Positions 1-5,383 of a stretch of DNA of 6,343 nucleotides are shown here, in pieces (the first letter of the stretch is position 1; every line of letters begins with the position of its first letter). The notes beneath the pieces are model-generated. The model was not told the DNA's origin and did not search any database. It saw only the letters and a program-made list of their open reading frames with translations. The translations under genes and the position numbers were made by a program. Origin of the DNA: Pseudomonadota bacterium (GTDB taxonomy: Bacteria; Pseudomonadota; Gammaproteobacteria; Burkholderiales; Thiobacillaceae); contig JAKBJA010000071.1 in assembly GCA_021836225.1 (NCBI GenBank), forward strand, positions 1-6,343, written 5' to 3'.

Positions 1-36
1 TGCGACCGCTTCGCTGCAACCGGAGCATTCGACTGA
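1..36 (+). CDS. Probable 3' end of an upstream gene (partial)
   Basis: Frame 1 is open from the window edge and reads CDRFAATGAFD, then stops at TGA (34-36). That stop shares its last base with the ATG of the next gene (TGATG), the arrangement expected of translationally coupled genes in one operon. Only 11 residues are visible, so no family can be assigned, and the open frame could be chance at this length. The tight junction is the main argument that it is real. Confidence 0.4.
   Translation, partial: CDRFAATGAFD
22..25 (+). promoter_or_regulatory. Ribosome binding site of the thioredoxin-TPR gene
   Basis: GGAG lies 10 bases before the ATG at 36. It is slightly distant but supports this start. 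It falls inside the presumed upstream coding tail, as expected for coupled genes. Confidence 0.5.
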
Positions 37-899
37 TGGCCCTGTCACCCTACGTCTTCGACGCGACTGCCGAGAACTTCAACCGCCTGGTGCTGGAGAA
101 CTCGCACAAGGGCCCGGTGCTGGTGCACTTCTGGACCCCCAAGGCCGGCCCCTGCTTCATCCTGATGCCGCGCCTGATCAAACTCGCAGGCGAGTACGGT
201 GGCAAATTCCTGCTCGTCATGCTGAATGCCGACGAGCTGCCTGAACTGGCGCGGCGCTTCAGCGTGAACTCGGTTCCGACGGTGAAATTCTTCTGGCGCG
301 GCGAAGTCGCCCACACCATCCACGGCGCCGACCCCGACAGCAGTTTCCGCGAAGTGCTCGATCGCTTCATCGCCGGCGACGCCAACCGCGCTCATGCGCT
401 GGGGGTGGCGGCCTGGCAGTCCGGTAACGTGCAGCAGGCGCGCATGCTGCTCGCCAATGCGGCGCTGGCCGAACCCGACAACCTCGCCATCCCGCGCGAC
501 CTCGCCAAACTGCTGTGGTCCGAGGGCGAGGGCGAACAGGCACTGAAGCTGCTCGACAGCCTGCCGCCCGAGGCACGCGACGACGCCATGATTGCGCCGC
601 TTCACGCGCATCTGAAACTGGCGGAAACCGCGCGGCAGGCGCCACCGCTGACTGAACTGGATACACGCATCATGCGCGATCCAGGCGACCTCGACGCGCA
701 TTATCAGCGCGCGGCATTGCTGCTGGCAGCGGACGATTTTGCCGGCGCAATGGAGGAACTGCTGTTCATCGCCCGCACCGACCGCAGCTACCGCCATGAT
801 CTTGGGCGCATCAGTCTGCTGGCCCTGTTCGACCTGCTGGGGAGCGCCCATCCGCTGTCGCGGCAATACCGCCAGGCCCTGTCCGAATCGCTGCATTGA
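36..899 (+). CDS. cnoX: CnoX/YbbN-like thioredoxin-fold TPR protein (chaperedoxin family)
   Basis: The 287-residue product has the CnoX (YbbN) architecture and nearly the same length as the E. coli protein, about 284. Residues 1-113 form a thioredoxin fold with VLVHFW leading into the active-site helix and a cis-proline loop SVPT (P81). Residues 115-287 are alpha-helical TPR-like repeats, ending in the family's typical arginine- and leucine-rich tail (RISLLALFDLLG near 258-269). The active site reads AGPC at 37-40, so the first CxxC cysteine is alanine and only C40 remains. It therefore should not act as a standard dithiol oxidoreductase. Family members bind chlorinated or unfolding clients, protect them by mixed disulphides, and hand them to GroEL or DnaK in the cytoplasm. 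That role is inferred here. The gene overlaps its downstream neighbour by 4 bp. No signal peptide is visible. Confidence 0.86.
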   Translation: MALSPYVFDATAENFNRLVLENSHKGPVLVHFWTPKAGPCFILMPRLIKLAGEYGGKFLLVMLNADELPELARRFSVNSVPTVKFFWRGEVAHTIHGADPDSSFREVLDRFIAGDANRAHALGVAAWQSGNVQQARMLLANAALAEPDNLAIPRDLAKLLWSEGEGEQALKLLDSLPPEARDDAMIAPLHAHLKLAETARQAPPLTELDTRIMRDPGDLDAHYQRAALLLAADDFAGAMEELLFIARTDRSYRHDLGRISLLALFDLLGSAHPLSRQYRQALSESLH

Positions 900-1636
900 A
901 GTTCGATCACCCTGCCTTCGCGCCCTATCGGGAATTGATCGATACGCTGGAACTCGCGCGTGCCCTGCCCCCGCTGGACGCGCTCAACGCACAGGCCGCC
1001 GCCCTCGGTACACGCAATGCACGCGGGCTGCCGCTGCGATTTTTCGCCCCCGATGGCCGCCTGTCCGCGCGCGATTACGAAACCCATATCCTGCGCACCG
1101 GCCAGGTGCCGACCCGCGCCGATACCTGGCACGACGTACTGAACGCGCTGGTGTGGCTGCGCTTTCCGCGCTTCAAGGCGGCGCTGAACGCGGCGCATGG
1201 CGAGGCCATCGCCGTCGAGACCGACACACGGCGCGGGCGCCGCCGCGACGCACTGACGGTGCTGGACGAGTCGGGGGTGTGGGTGATCAGCCGCGACCCG
1301 GCCTTGCCTGAATTGTTGGTCGGGCGTGCCTGGGACACGCTGTTCCGGAAAGCCCGCTCGCGGGTCGAAACCGAGATGCGCTTTGTAGTGGTGGGGCACG
1401 CACTGCTGGAAAAAGCGCTCGCGCCCTACCCGTCAATGACCGGAAAGTGCCTGATGCTGATGTCTGACACGCTCGATCCGGACGCTGCCGATGATCTGGC
1501 GGTCGTGGCGCTCGCCGCGATCGACACGCCGCGCCAGCTCGCTCCGCTGCCTATACAAGGCATCCCGGGATGGGATGCAGCGAACGCAGACGCCGCGTAT
1601 TACACCAACCAGGCGATATTCAGGCCGGCGCGCTAA
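896..1636 (+). CDS. DUF3025 family protein
   Basis: The 246-residue product resembles the DUF3025 family of uncharacterised proteobacterial proteins. Features are an N-terminal FDHPAFAPY segment, an aromatic WHDVLNALVWLRFPRFKAALN block at about 81-101, a conserved-looking histidine in VGHALLEKAL (about 166-175), and a C-terminal PGWDAAN segment (about 226-232). It looks soluble, with no signal peptide or membrane helix. The proposed start is TTG at 896, overlapping the preceding stop by 4 bp (TTGA). No in-frame ATG occurs before residue 160, which is far too late, and this start gives the whole conserved N-terminus. No convincing Shine-Dalgarno is visible, so translation is probably coupled to the upstream gene. 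The function is unknown. The stop overlaps the convergent gene's stop by 4 bp. Confidence 0.8.
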   Translation: MKFDHPAFAPYRELIDTLELARALPPLDALNAQAAALGTRNARGLPLRFFAPDGRLSARDYETHILRTGQVPTRADTWHDVLNALVWLRFPRFKAALNAAHGEAIAVETDTRRGRRRDALTVLDESGVWVISRDPALPELLVGRAWDTLFRKARSRVETEMRFVVVGHALLEKALAPYPSMTGKCLMLMSDTLDPDAADDLAVVALAAIDTPRQLAPLPIQGIPGWDAANADAAYYTNQAIFRPAR

Positions 1637-2001
1637 GCAGCCGTTGCCGGCAACTCGCCCCCGGCCACCCAGGCCTGCGCCAGTTCCAGTTCATCGAACA
1701 GGCGGATTTCCGCCGACATGAACAGCCGGTTCACCCACATGCTCCACGCAACCCACTGGTCTCCGGTCAAAATGGCGATGCGGCCGAAATCATTCTTGTG
1801 CTCGCGAGAAAACTTCAGCTCCTCCCACGCCACATCGACGCTGTATGACAGCATGTCGCGCAGATCAAACAGCAGATTGACCGCGCCCTGAAACTGGATG
1901 CCATAGCACACCGCCTGCTCGAATTCGCGGTAATCGTCCAGCGTGAACTGGCCCAACACGGTCACGGCAATCTGGTTGTCCTTGATGTCTAGGCTGATCA
2001 T
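1633..2001 (-). CDS. SpoIIAA-like (STAS-fold) protein
   Basis: The 122-residue product matches the SpoIIAA-like family (PF11964 type) across its length. It opens with a beta-strand region DIKDNQIAVTVLGQFT (5-20), followed by the DDYREFEQAV helix. LLFDLRDM (43-50) is the central strand and loop, and WEELKFSREHKNDFGRIAIL (59-78) is the family's most recognisable segment. The C-terminus is an acidic helix ending in AQAWV. Proteins of this group are small cytoplasmic single-domain STAS folds. Their role is mostly unknown, and links to lipid binding or membrane regulation are only suggestive. I see no serine I can assign as the anti-sigma-antagonist phosphorylation site, so a partner-switching role should not be assumed. 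The gene lies 27 bp downstream of the permease, on the same strand, and its TAG stop overlaps the convergent stop. Confidence 0.8.
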   Translation of the reverse strand: MISLDIKDNQIAVTVLGQFTLDDYREFEQAVCYGIQFQGAVNLLFDLRDMLSYSVDVAWEELKFSREHKNDFGRIAILTGDQWVAWSMWVNRLFMSAEIRLFDELELAQAWVAGGELPATAA

Positions 2002-2007
2002 GGTGCG

Positions 2008-2014
2008 CTCCTCT
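2008..2014 (-). promoter_or_regulatory. Strong Shine-Dalgarno of the SpoIIAA-like gene
   Basis: On the minus strand AGAGGAG ends 6 bases before the ATG (1999-2001), a near-consensus site at good spacing. It lies in the 27-bp gap after the permease stop and fixes the start. It is the strongest ribosome binding site in the window. Confidence 0.8.
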
Positions 2015-2028
2015 GGAATGTCATTGAA

Positions 2029-2895
2029 CTATAGCGAATCGTGCCGGCTTGGGGTCGACGCGCGCACCGCCCACACGCCCGCAATCGCCACCACCGCCAT
2101 GCCGATCCAGGCCAAGAGCGGCAGCCGCTCGCCGAACAGCACCACGCCGTACAAGGCGGAAAATCCGACCGTGGAGTAGGCGAGCGAGCCGACCGTCAGC
2201 GTACGGCCGCGATGGTAGGCGCGCGTCAACGCCAGTTGCGCCACCGTTGCCGTGACGCCGATGCCGATCAGCCATGGCCAGTCGCCCGCCCGGGGAATGT
2301 GGAATCCGGCCACCGCCATCCAGGTCGCCCCACCCACGGTCGACAACAGCGTGAAGTAAAACACCACCCGCCATTCGGACTCGCCCAGTTTGCCCAGGTT
2401 TTTGACGTTGACGTAGGCTACCGCTGCCAGCATGCCAGACGCCAGCCCGGCCAGCGCCGGCAGCCAGGCCTGGCCCTCAACCTGCGGCCGCAGCAGCAGC
2501 ACGATGCCGACGAAACCGAGCAGCACCGCGCCGACGATGCCGCGACCGTGGCGTTCGCGCAGCCACCAGGCGGACAGCGCGGCGAGGAACAGCGGTGCGG
2601 TGTAGTTGAGGGTGACCGCCGTGGCCAGCGGCAGCCGCGACAGCGCATAAAAGAACAGCACCAGCGCAGCAAAACCCGACAGACCGCGAAAGAAATGCGC
2701 CTTCAAATGCGGTGTGGCGAGCGGCGTCAGCAGCCGGCGATGGCTGAGGGCGACTACCCCCCAGATTGCGGCCAGGCCGAACGCCGAACGATAAAACACC
2801 AGTTCGGCCGGGGAAAAGGTGGCGGAAGCATGCTTCACCAGCACACTCATCAAAGCGAACAGCGCCGCCGCCACCAGCATCCAGCTCGACTTCAT
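2029..2895 (-). CDS. EamA/RhaT-type DMT superfamily permease
   Basis: The 288-residue inner-membrane protein has about ten hydrophobic segments, roughly at 2-21, 31-50, 70-87, 92-111, 118-136, 143-162, 174-196, 206-222, 236-254 and 260-278. This is the duplicated 5+5 EamA layout of drug/metabolite transporters. Family-like signatures are SPAELVFYRS (28-37) after the first helix, a tyrosine- and proline-bearing LNYTAPLF (97-104) in the fourth, and its second-half counterpart, LAYSTVGFSALYGVVLFGE (238-256). Members export amino acids, metabolites or drugs by proton-coupled or exchange transport. The substrate cannot be read from the sequence. The ATG at 2893-2895 gives the usual family N-terminus (MKSSWMLVAA), but no Shine-Dalgarno is visible and a terminator lies 12 bp upstream. 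It is co-directional with the SpoIIAA-like gene and probably co-transcribed with it. Confidence 0.9.
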   Translation of the reverse strand: MKSSWMLVAAALFALMSVLVKHASATFSPAELVFYRSAFGLAAIWGVVALSHRRLLTPLATPHLKAHFFRGLSGFAALVLFFYALSRLPLATAVTLNYTAPLFLAALSAWWLRERHGRGIVGAVLLGFVGIVLLLRPQVEGQAWLPALAGLASGMLAAVAYVNVKNLGKLGESEWRVVFYFTLLSTVGGATWMAVAGFHIPRAGDWPWLIGIGVTATVAQLALTRAYHRGRTLTVGSLAYSTVGFSALYGVVLFGERLPLLAWIGMAVVAIAGVWAVRASTPSRHDSL

Positions 2896-2907
2896 CGCAG
2901 ACGGGCG

Positions 2908-2936
2908 AAAAAAACGGGCGGTATGCGCCGCCCGTT
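2908..2936 (-). terminator. Rho-independent terminator of the Rieske oxygenase gene
   Basis: Bases 2913-2921 and 2928-2936 form a perfect 9-bp GC-rich stem around the 6-base loop 2922-2927. On the minus strand this is followed by a run of seven Ts, two of which sit in the stem. It begins 17 bases after the Rieske stop codon (2954-2956) and ends 12 bases before the permease start. There is no comparable T run on the plus side, so it acts in the minus direction only. Confidence 0.88.
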
Positions 2937-2953
2937 AGGATTTCTCATAAGGC

Positions 2954-4066
2954 TCATTTGAGATGCGGCTCGATCTCGCGCCGCAGGAAGGCATGGAAAT
3001 GCATCATGCCGTCTTCCAGCGGCGACTGGTAGGGCCCGGTCTCCGATATGCCCTGCTGGTACAAGGCACGTCGGCCCTTGTGCATGCGCTCGCAGATGTC
3101 CTCGTCCTCCAGCGCGGTCTCGTGATACGCCGCCTGCTCGGCTTCGATGAAGGCACGCTCGAACAGCGCGATGTCCTCGGGATAATAGAACTCGACGATG
3201 TTGCTGCACGACTCGACGCCGGTCGGCACGATCGATGACACCACCAGCACGTGTGGATACCACTCGACCATCAGGCCGGGGTAATAAGTCAGCCAGATCG
3301 AGCCATGCGACGGCGCCTTGCCCTGCTGATACGCCAGCACCTGCTCGTGCCATTTCTGGTATACCGGCGAGCCCGCCTTGGAAAGCCCACGGTTCACCCC
3401 CACCGTCTGCACCGACCACCAGTCGCCGTATTCCCACTTCAGGTCGTCGCAGGTGACGAAGTGGCCGAGGCCGGGATGGTACGGCGCGACGTGATAGTCC
3501 TCCAGATACACCTCGATGAACGTCTTCCAGTTGCAGGCGTATTGCGTCACCTGCACGCGGTCGAGCATGAAGCCGGAAAAATCGAGTTCGCGCGCCGCCT
3601 GCATGCCGGCCAGATCGGCCTTGACGTCGCGCTCGCCGGCAAACAGCAGGCCCTGCCAGGTCTGCAGGCCGGTGCGGTTGAGATTGAGGCAGGGGTTGCC
3701 GGGAAACTCCGGCGCGCCCATCAGCTTGCCCTGGCTGTCGTAGGTCCAGCGATGGATCGGGCAGACGATATTGTTCGACGGCAGCTTGCCGCGCCCGGTC
3801 AGCATCAGCGCCTGGCGGTGGCGGCAGACGTTGGACAGCATCTCGATGCCCGCACCGCTGTTGACCAGCATTTTCGCGCCGTCGAACATTTCGAGCGCAT
3901 GATAGTCGCCCGGCTCGGGCACCATCAGCTGGTGGCCCGCATAGCCGGGGCCGTGCTTGAACAAATGCTCAAGTTCCAGCGCGTAGATGGCTGGATCGAA
4001 ATACCAGGAAACTGGCAACTGTGGCGAAGTTAGCGACAAGGCGCTGGATTCGGCGAGATCGCTCAT
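2954..4066 (-). CDS. Rieske non-haem iron oxygenase, alpha (catalytic) subunit
   Basis: The 370-residue product is a full-length aromatic-ring-hydroxylating-type oxygenase alpha subunit. The N-terminal Rieske domain carries the [2Fe-2S] ligands C81, H83, C102 and H105 (CRHR...CPIHRW). The catalytic domain begins at CNWKTFIEVYLEDYH. H192 and H197 are mononuclear iron ligands, with D321 or D323 in the LEDEDI segment as the probable third. E189, three residues before H192, takes the place of the aspartate that links the two metal centres in naphthalene dioxygenase. Glutamate there is a feature of the carnitine monooxygenase CntA group. The enzyme should use O2 and electrons from a separate reductase, but none is encoded nearby. 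The substrate is unknown. Many relatives act on quaternary amines or aromatics. It is monocistronic, ending at its own terminator, and divergent from xseB. Confidence 0.9.
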   Translation of the reverse strand: MSDLAESSALSLTSPQLPVSWYFDPAIYALELEHLFKHGPGYAGHQLMVPEPGDYHALEMFDGAKMLVNSGAGIEMLSNVCRHRQALMLTGRGKLPSNNIVCPIHRWTYDSQGKLMGAPEFPGNPCLNLNRTGLQTWQGLLFAGERDVKADLAGMQAARELDFSGFMLDRVQVTQYACNWKTFIEVYLEDYHVAPYHPGLGHFVTCDDLKWEYGDWWSVQTVGVNRGLSKAGSPVYQKWHEQVLAYQQGKAPSHGSIWLTYYPGLMVEWYPHVLVVSSIVPTGVESCSNIVEFYYPEDIALFERAFIEAEQAAYHETALEDEDICERMHKGRRALYQQGISETGPYQSPLEDGMMHFHAFLRREIEPHLK

Positions 4067-4093
4067 GGCGTACCCTACTCAAAACCAAGCCCC

Positions 4094-4113
4094 CTCCAGC
4101 AATGTCACTGGAG
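4094..4113 (-). promoter_or_regulatory. Inverted repeat in the Rieske gene leader
   Basis: CTCCAG (4094-4099) and CTGGAG (4108-4113) form a 6-bp stem with an 8-base loop, 28 bases before the Rieske start codon. No T run follows, so it is not a terminator. It could be a leader hairpin or an operator half-site pair. Confidence 0.4.
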
Positions 4114-4148
4114 CGGCAAGATGACCCACCGGATTTATACGGATGAAC

Positions 4149-4167
4149 CCCTGAAAACAGTCCAGGG
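4149..4167 (-). promoter_or_regulatory. Inverted repeat near the proposed Rieske transcript 5' end
   Basis: CCCTG (4149-4153) and CAGGG (4163-4167) can pair around a 9-base loop. The arm at 4163-4167 lies just downstream of the proposed minus-strand transcription start near 4171, so the hairpin would sit at the very 5' end of the message. The stem is short, and chance is possible. Confidence 0.35.
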
Positions 4168-4177
4168 AAAGGGCAAA

Positions 4178-4186
4178 ATTCTAGCA
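4178..4186 (-). promoter_or_regulatory. Candidate extended -10 promoter of the Rieske oxygenase gene
   Basis: On the minus strand the sequence is TGCTAGAAT, an exact TGn element joined to TAGAAT (5 of 6 to TATAAT). No good -35 is seen at 17 bases, which is tolerable for an extended -10 promoter. Initiation would be near 4171, giving a leader of about 105 bases. Confidence 0.5.
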
Positions 4187-4187
4187 C

Positions 4188-4203
4188 AGCCGGTTCAGCC
4201 GGT
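4188..4203. repeat. Tandem AGCCGGT direct repeat between the divergent promoters
   Basis: AGCCGGT occurs at 4188-4194 and again at 4197-4203, a 9-base period. The pair sits between the two proposed -10 elements, where a regulator could bind. Two 7-base copies in GC-rich DNA can also arise by chance. Confidence 0.4.
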
Positions 4204-4205
4204 GA

Positions 4206-4219
4206 GGCGCCTCCGCGCC
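4206..4219. repeat. GGCGC/GCGCC inverted repeat upstream of the xseB promoter
   Basis: GGCGC (4206-4210) and GCGCC (4215-4219) flank CTCC. The repeat lies 6 bases upstream of the proposed plus-strand extended -10, overlapping the expected -35 position. It is either an operator candidate or simple GC bias. Confidence 0.3.
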
Positions 4220-4224
4220 GAATT

Positions 4225-4233
4225 TGTTAAAGT
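4225..4233 (+). promoter_or_regulatory. Candidate extended -10 promoter of xseB-ispA-dxs
   Basis: TGTTAAAGT is a TGn element joined to TAAAGT (4 of 6 to TATAAT). No matching -35 is seen upstream. Initiation would be near 4240, leaving a leader of about 23 bases before the xseB ATG. Confidence 0.45.
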
Positions 4234-4262
4234 AGCGTTCTTTGCCCGCCGGGTTCAATTGA

Positions 4263-4502
4263 ATGGCCAAATCCCGCGCCACCCCCCCCAAGGATTATGA
4301 GTCCGCACTGGCCGAGCTGGAGGCCATTGTGGCCGAAATGGAGTCCGGCCAGCTACCGCTGGAAGCCTCGCTCGCGGCCTACAAGCGCGGCGCCGAGCTG
4401 CTGCAGTACTGCCGCCAGCAACTGGCCGATGCGGAACAACAGGTGAAAATTCTGGAAAACGGCGCCCTGCAGCCCTTCAGGACTGAAGACAGCGATGACT
4501 GA
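4263..4502 (+). CDS. xseB: Exodeoxyribonuclease VII small subunit
   Basis: The 79-residue product has the length and pattern of XseB. A DYESALAELEAIVAEMESG segment (11-29) is followed by LPLEASLAAYKRGAELLQYC (31-50) and a third helix ADAEQQVKILE (55-65). The family forms a helical hairpin that coats the C-terminal region of XseA. Together they degrade single-stranded DNA in both directions to acid-soluble oligonucleotides in the cytoplasm. The xseA gene is not in this window, which is usual because the subunits are often encoded apart. The ATG at 4263 gives a normal N-terminus, though no strong Shine-Dalgarno precedes it. It is the first gene of an operon and overlaps ispA by 8 bp, so the two are probably translationally coupled. 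Confidence 0.95.
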   Translation: MAKSRATPPKDYESALAELEAIVAEMESGQLPLEASLAAYKRGAELLQYCRQQLADAEQQVKILENGALQPFRTEDSDD

Positions 4503-5382
4503 TTTTGCCGCCTGGACACAGGCATGCCAGGCACGTATCGAAAGCGTGCTGGCCGAGTGGCTTCCCCCTTCAAGCATCGCCCCGCAGCGCCTGCACGAGG
4601 CGATGCGCTACGCCGCGCTGGGCGGCGGCAAGCGGGTGCGCCCGCTGCTGGTGTTTGCCGCCGGCGAGGTCACCGGCGCCGACCCCGTTCGTGCACAGCA
4701 CGCCGCCGCGGCAGTGGAACTGATCCACGCCTATTCGCTGGTGCACGACGACATGCCGGCGATGGACGACGACGCGTTGCGGCGCGGCAAGCCCACGGTA
4801 CACGTGGAATTTGACGAAGCCACGGCGCTCCTGGTGGGCGACGCCCTGCAGAGCCTGGCCTTCGACATCCTCGCTTCACAGCCGCTCGCAGACGATGCGG
4901 CTACGCAGTTGAAGATGGTGCAACTGCTGGCGCAGGCATCCGGTTCGCGCGGCATGGCCGGCGGACAGGCGATCGATCTGGCCAGCGTGGGCAAGCCGCT
5001 CGACCTGACCGAACTCGAATTCATGCACATCCACAAGACCGGCGCACTGATCCGCGCCTCGGTGCTGCTGGGTGCGCAGTGCGGCAACCTGACCGACGCG
5101 ACCGCCGACGCGCTCGACCATTACGCCAAGTGCATCGGGCTGGCCTTCCAGGTGGTCGACGACGTGCTCGACGCCGAAGCGCCCACCGCCACGCTGGGCA
5201 AGACCGCCGGCAAGGACGCAGCCAACAACAAGCCTACCTACGTCAGCCTGCTCGGTGTTGCACGTGCGCGCGAGCTGGCGCTGGAACTGCGCGCCGACGC
5301 CCATGCCGCGCTGGACAAACTTGGCGCACCCGCCGCACGGTTGCGCCAGCTGGCCGACTTCGTGGTCGAGCGGACGTTCTGA
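4495..5382 (+). CDS. ispA: Farnesyl diphosphate synthase (geranyltranstransferase)
   Basis: The 295-residue cytoplasmic prenyltransferase condenses isopentenyl diphosphate with dimethylallyl and then geranyl diphosphate to give farnesyl diphosphate. This is the precursor of quinone side chains, undecaprenyl phosphate and other isoprenoids. The substrate-binding residues are visible. GGGKRVRP (43-50) supplies the IPP-site lysine and arginines. The first aspartate-rich motif is DDMPAMD (D85, D86, D91), with the four-residue spacing usual for bacterial FPP synthases, followed by RRGKPT. The second is FQVVDDVLD (D222, D223, D226). GGQAIDL (156-162) and KTG (181-183) are also in place. The length is standard. 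A GAAG at 4485-4488 lies 6 bases before the ATG. The start overlaps xseB by 8 bp and the stop is 1 bp before dxs, a compact isoprenoid operon. Short- versus longer-chain product specificity cannot be proved from sequence alone. Confidence 0.96.
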   Translation: MTDFAAWTQACQARIESVLAEWLPPSSIAPQRLHEAMRYAALGGGKRVRPLLVFAAGEVTGADPVRAQHAAAAVELIHAYSLVHDDMPAMDDDALRRGKPTVHVEFDEATALLVGDALQSLAFDILASQPLADDAATQLKMVQLLAQASGSRGMAGGQAIDLASVGKPLDLTELEFMHIHKTGALIRASVLLGAQCGNLTDATADALDHYAKCIGLAFQVVDDVLDAEAPTATLGKTAGKDAANNKPTYVSLLGVARARELALELRADAHAALDKLGAPAARLRQLADFVVERTF

Positions 5383-5383
5383 C

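Noticed and set aside
45..896. 283-codon minus-strand open frame opposite the thioredoxin-TPR gene
   Set aside because: It mirrors a recognisable gene almost end to end and has low-complexity Q-, V-, G- and R-rich composition. It is a shadow frame.
1561..1572. Perfect 12-bp palindrome CATCCCGGGATG
   Set aside because: It falls in the conserved IPGWD codons of the DUF3025 gene. Coding constraint explains it.
1643..1654. Perfect 12-bp palindrome GTTGCCGGCAAC near the convergent stops
   Set aside because: It lies in the last codons of the SpoIIAA-like gene, leaves almost no loop and has no T run, so it is not a terminator. It is probably chance.
2945..2950. TTATGA on the minus strand as a possible -10 for the permease
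   Set aside because: It is a weak match with no acceptable -35 and no TGn extension. It is not strong enough to call a promoter.
2041..2961. 306-codon plus-strand open frame opposite the permease
   Set aside because: Its product is dominated by R, Q, H and P with no hydrophobic core or domain, whereas the minus strand encodes a clear ten-helix permease. It is a GC-driven shadow.
3251..4033. 260-codon plus-strand open frame opposite the Rieske gene
   Set aside because: It lies wholly within the Rieske coding region, which has all metal ligands in frame, and it matches no family I know.
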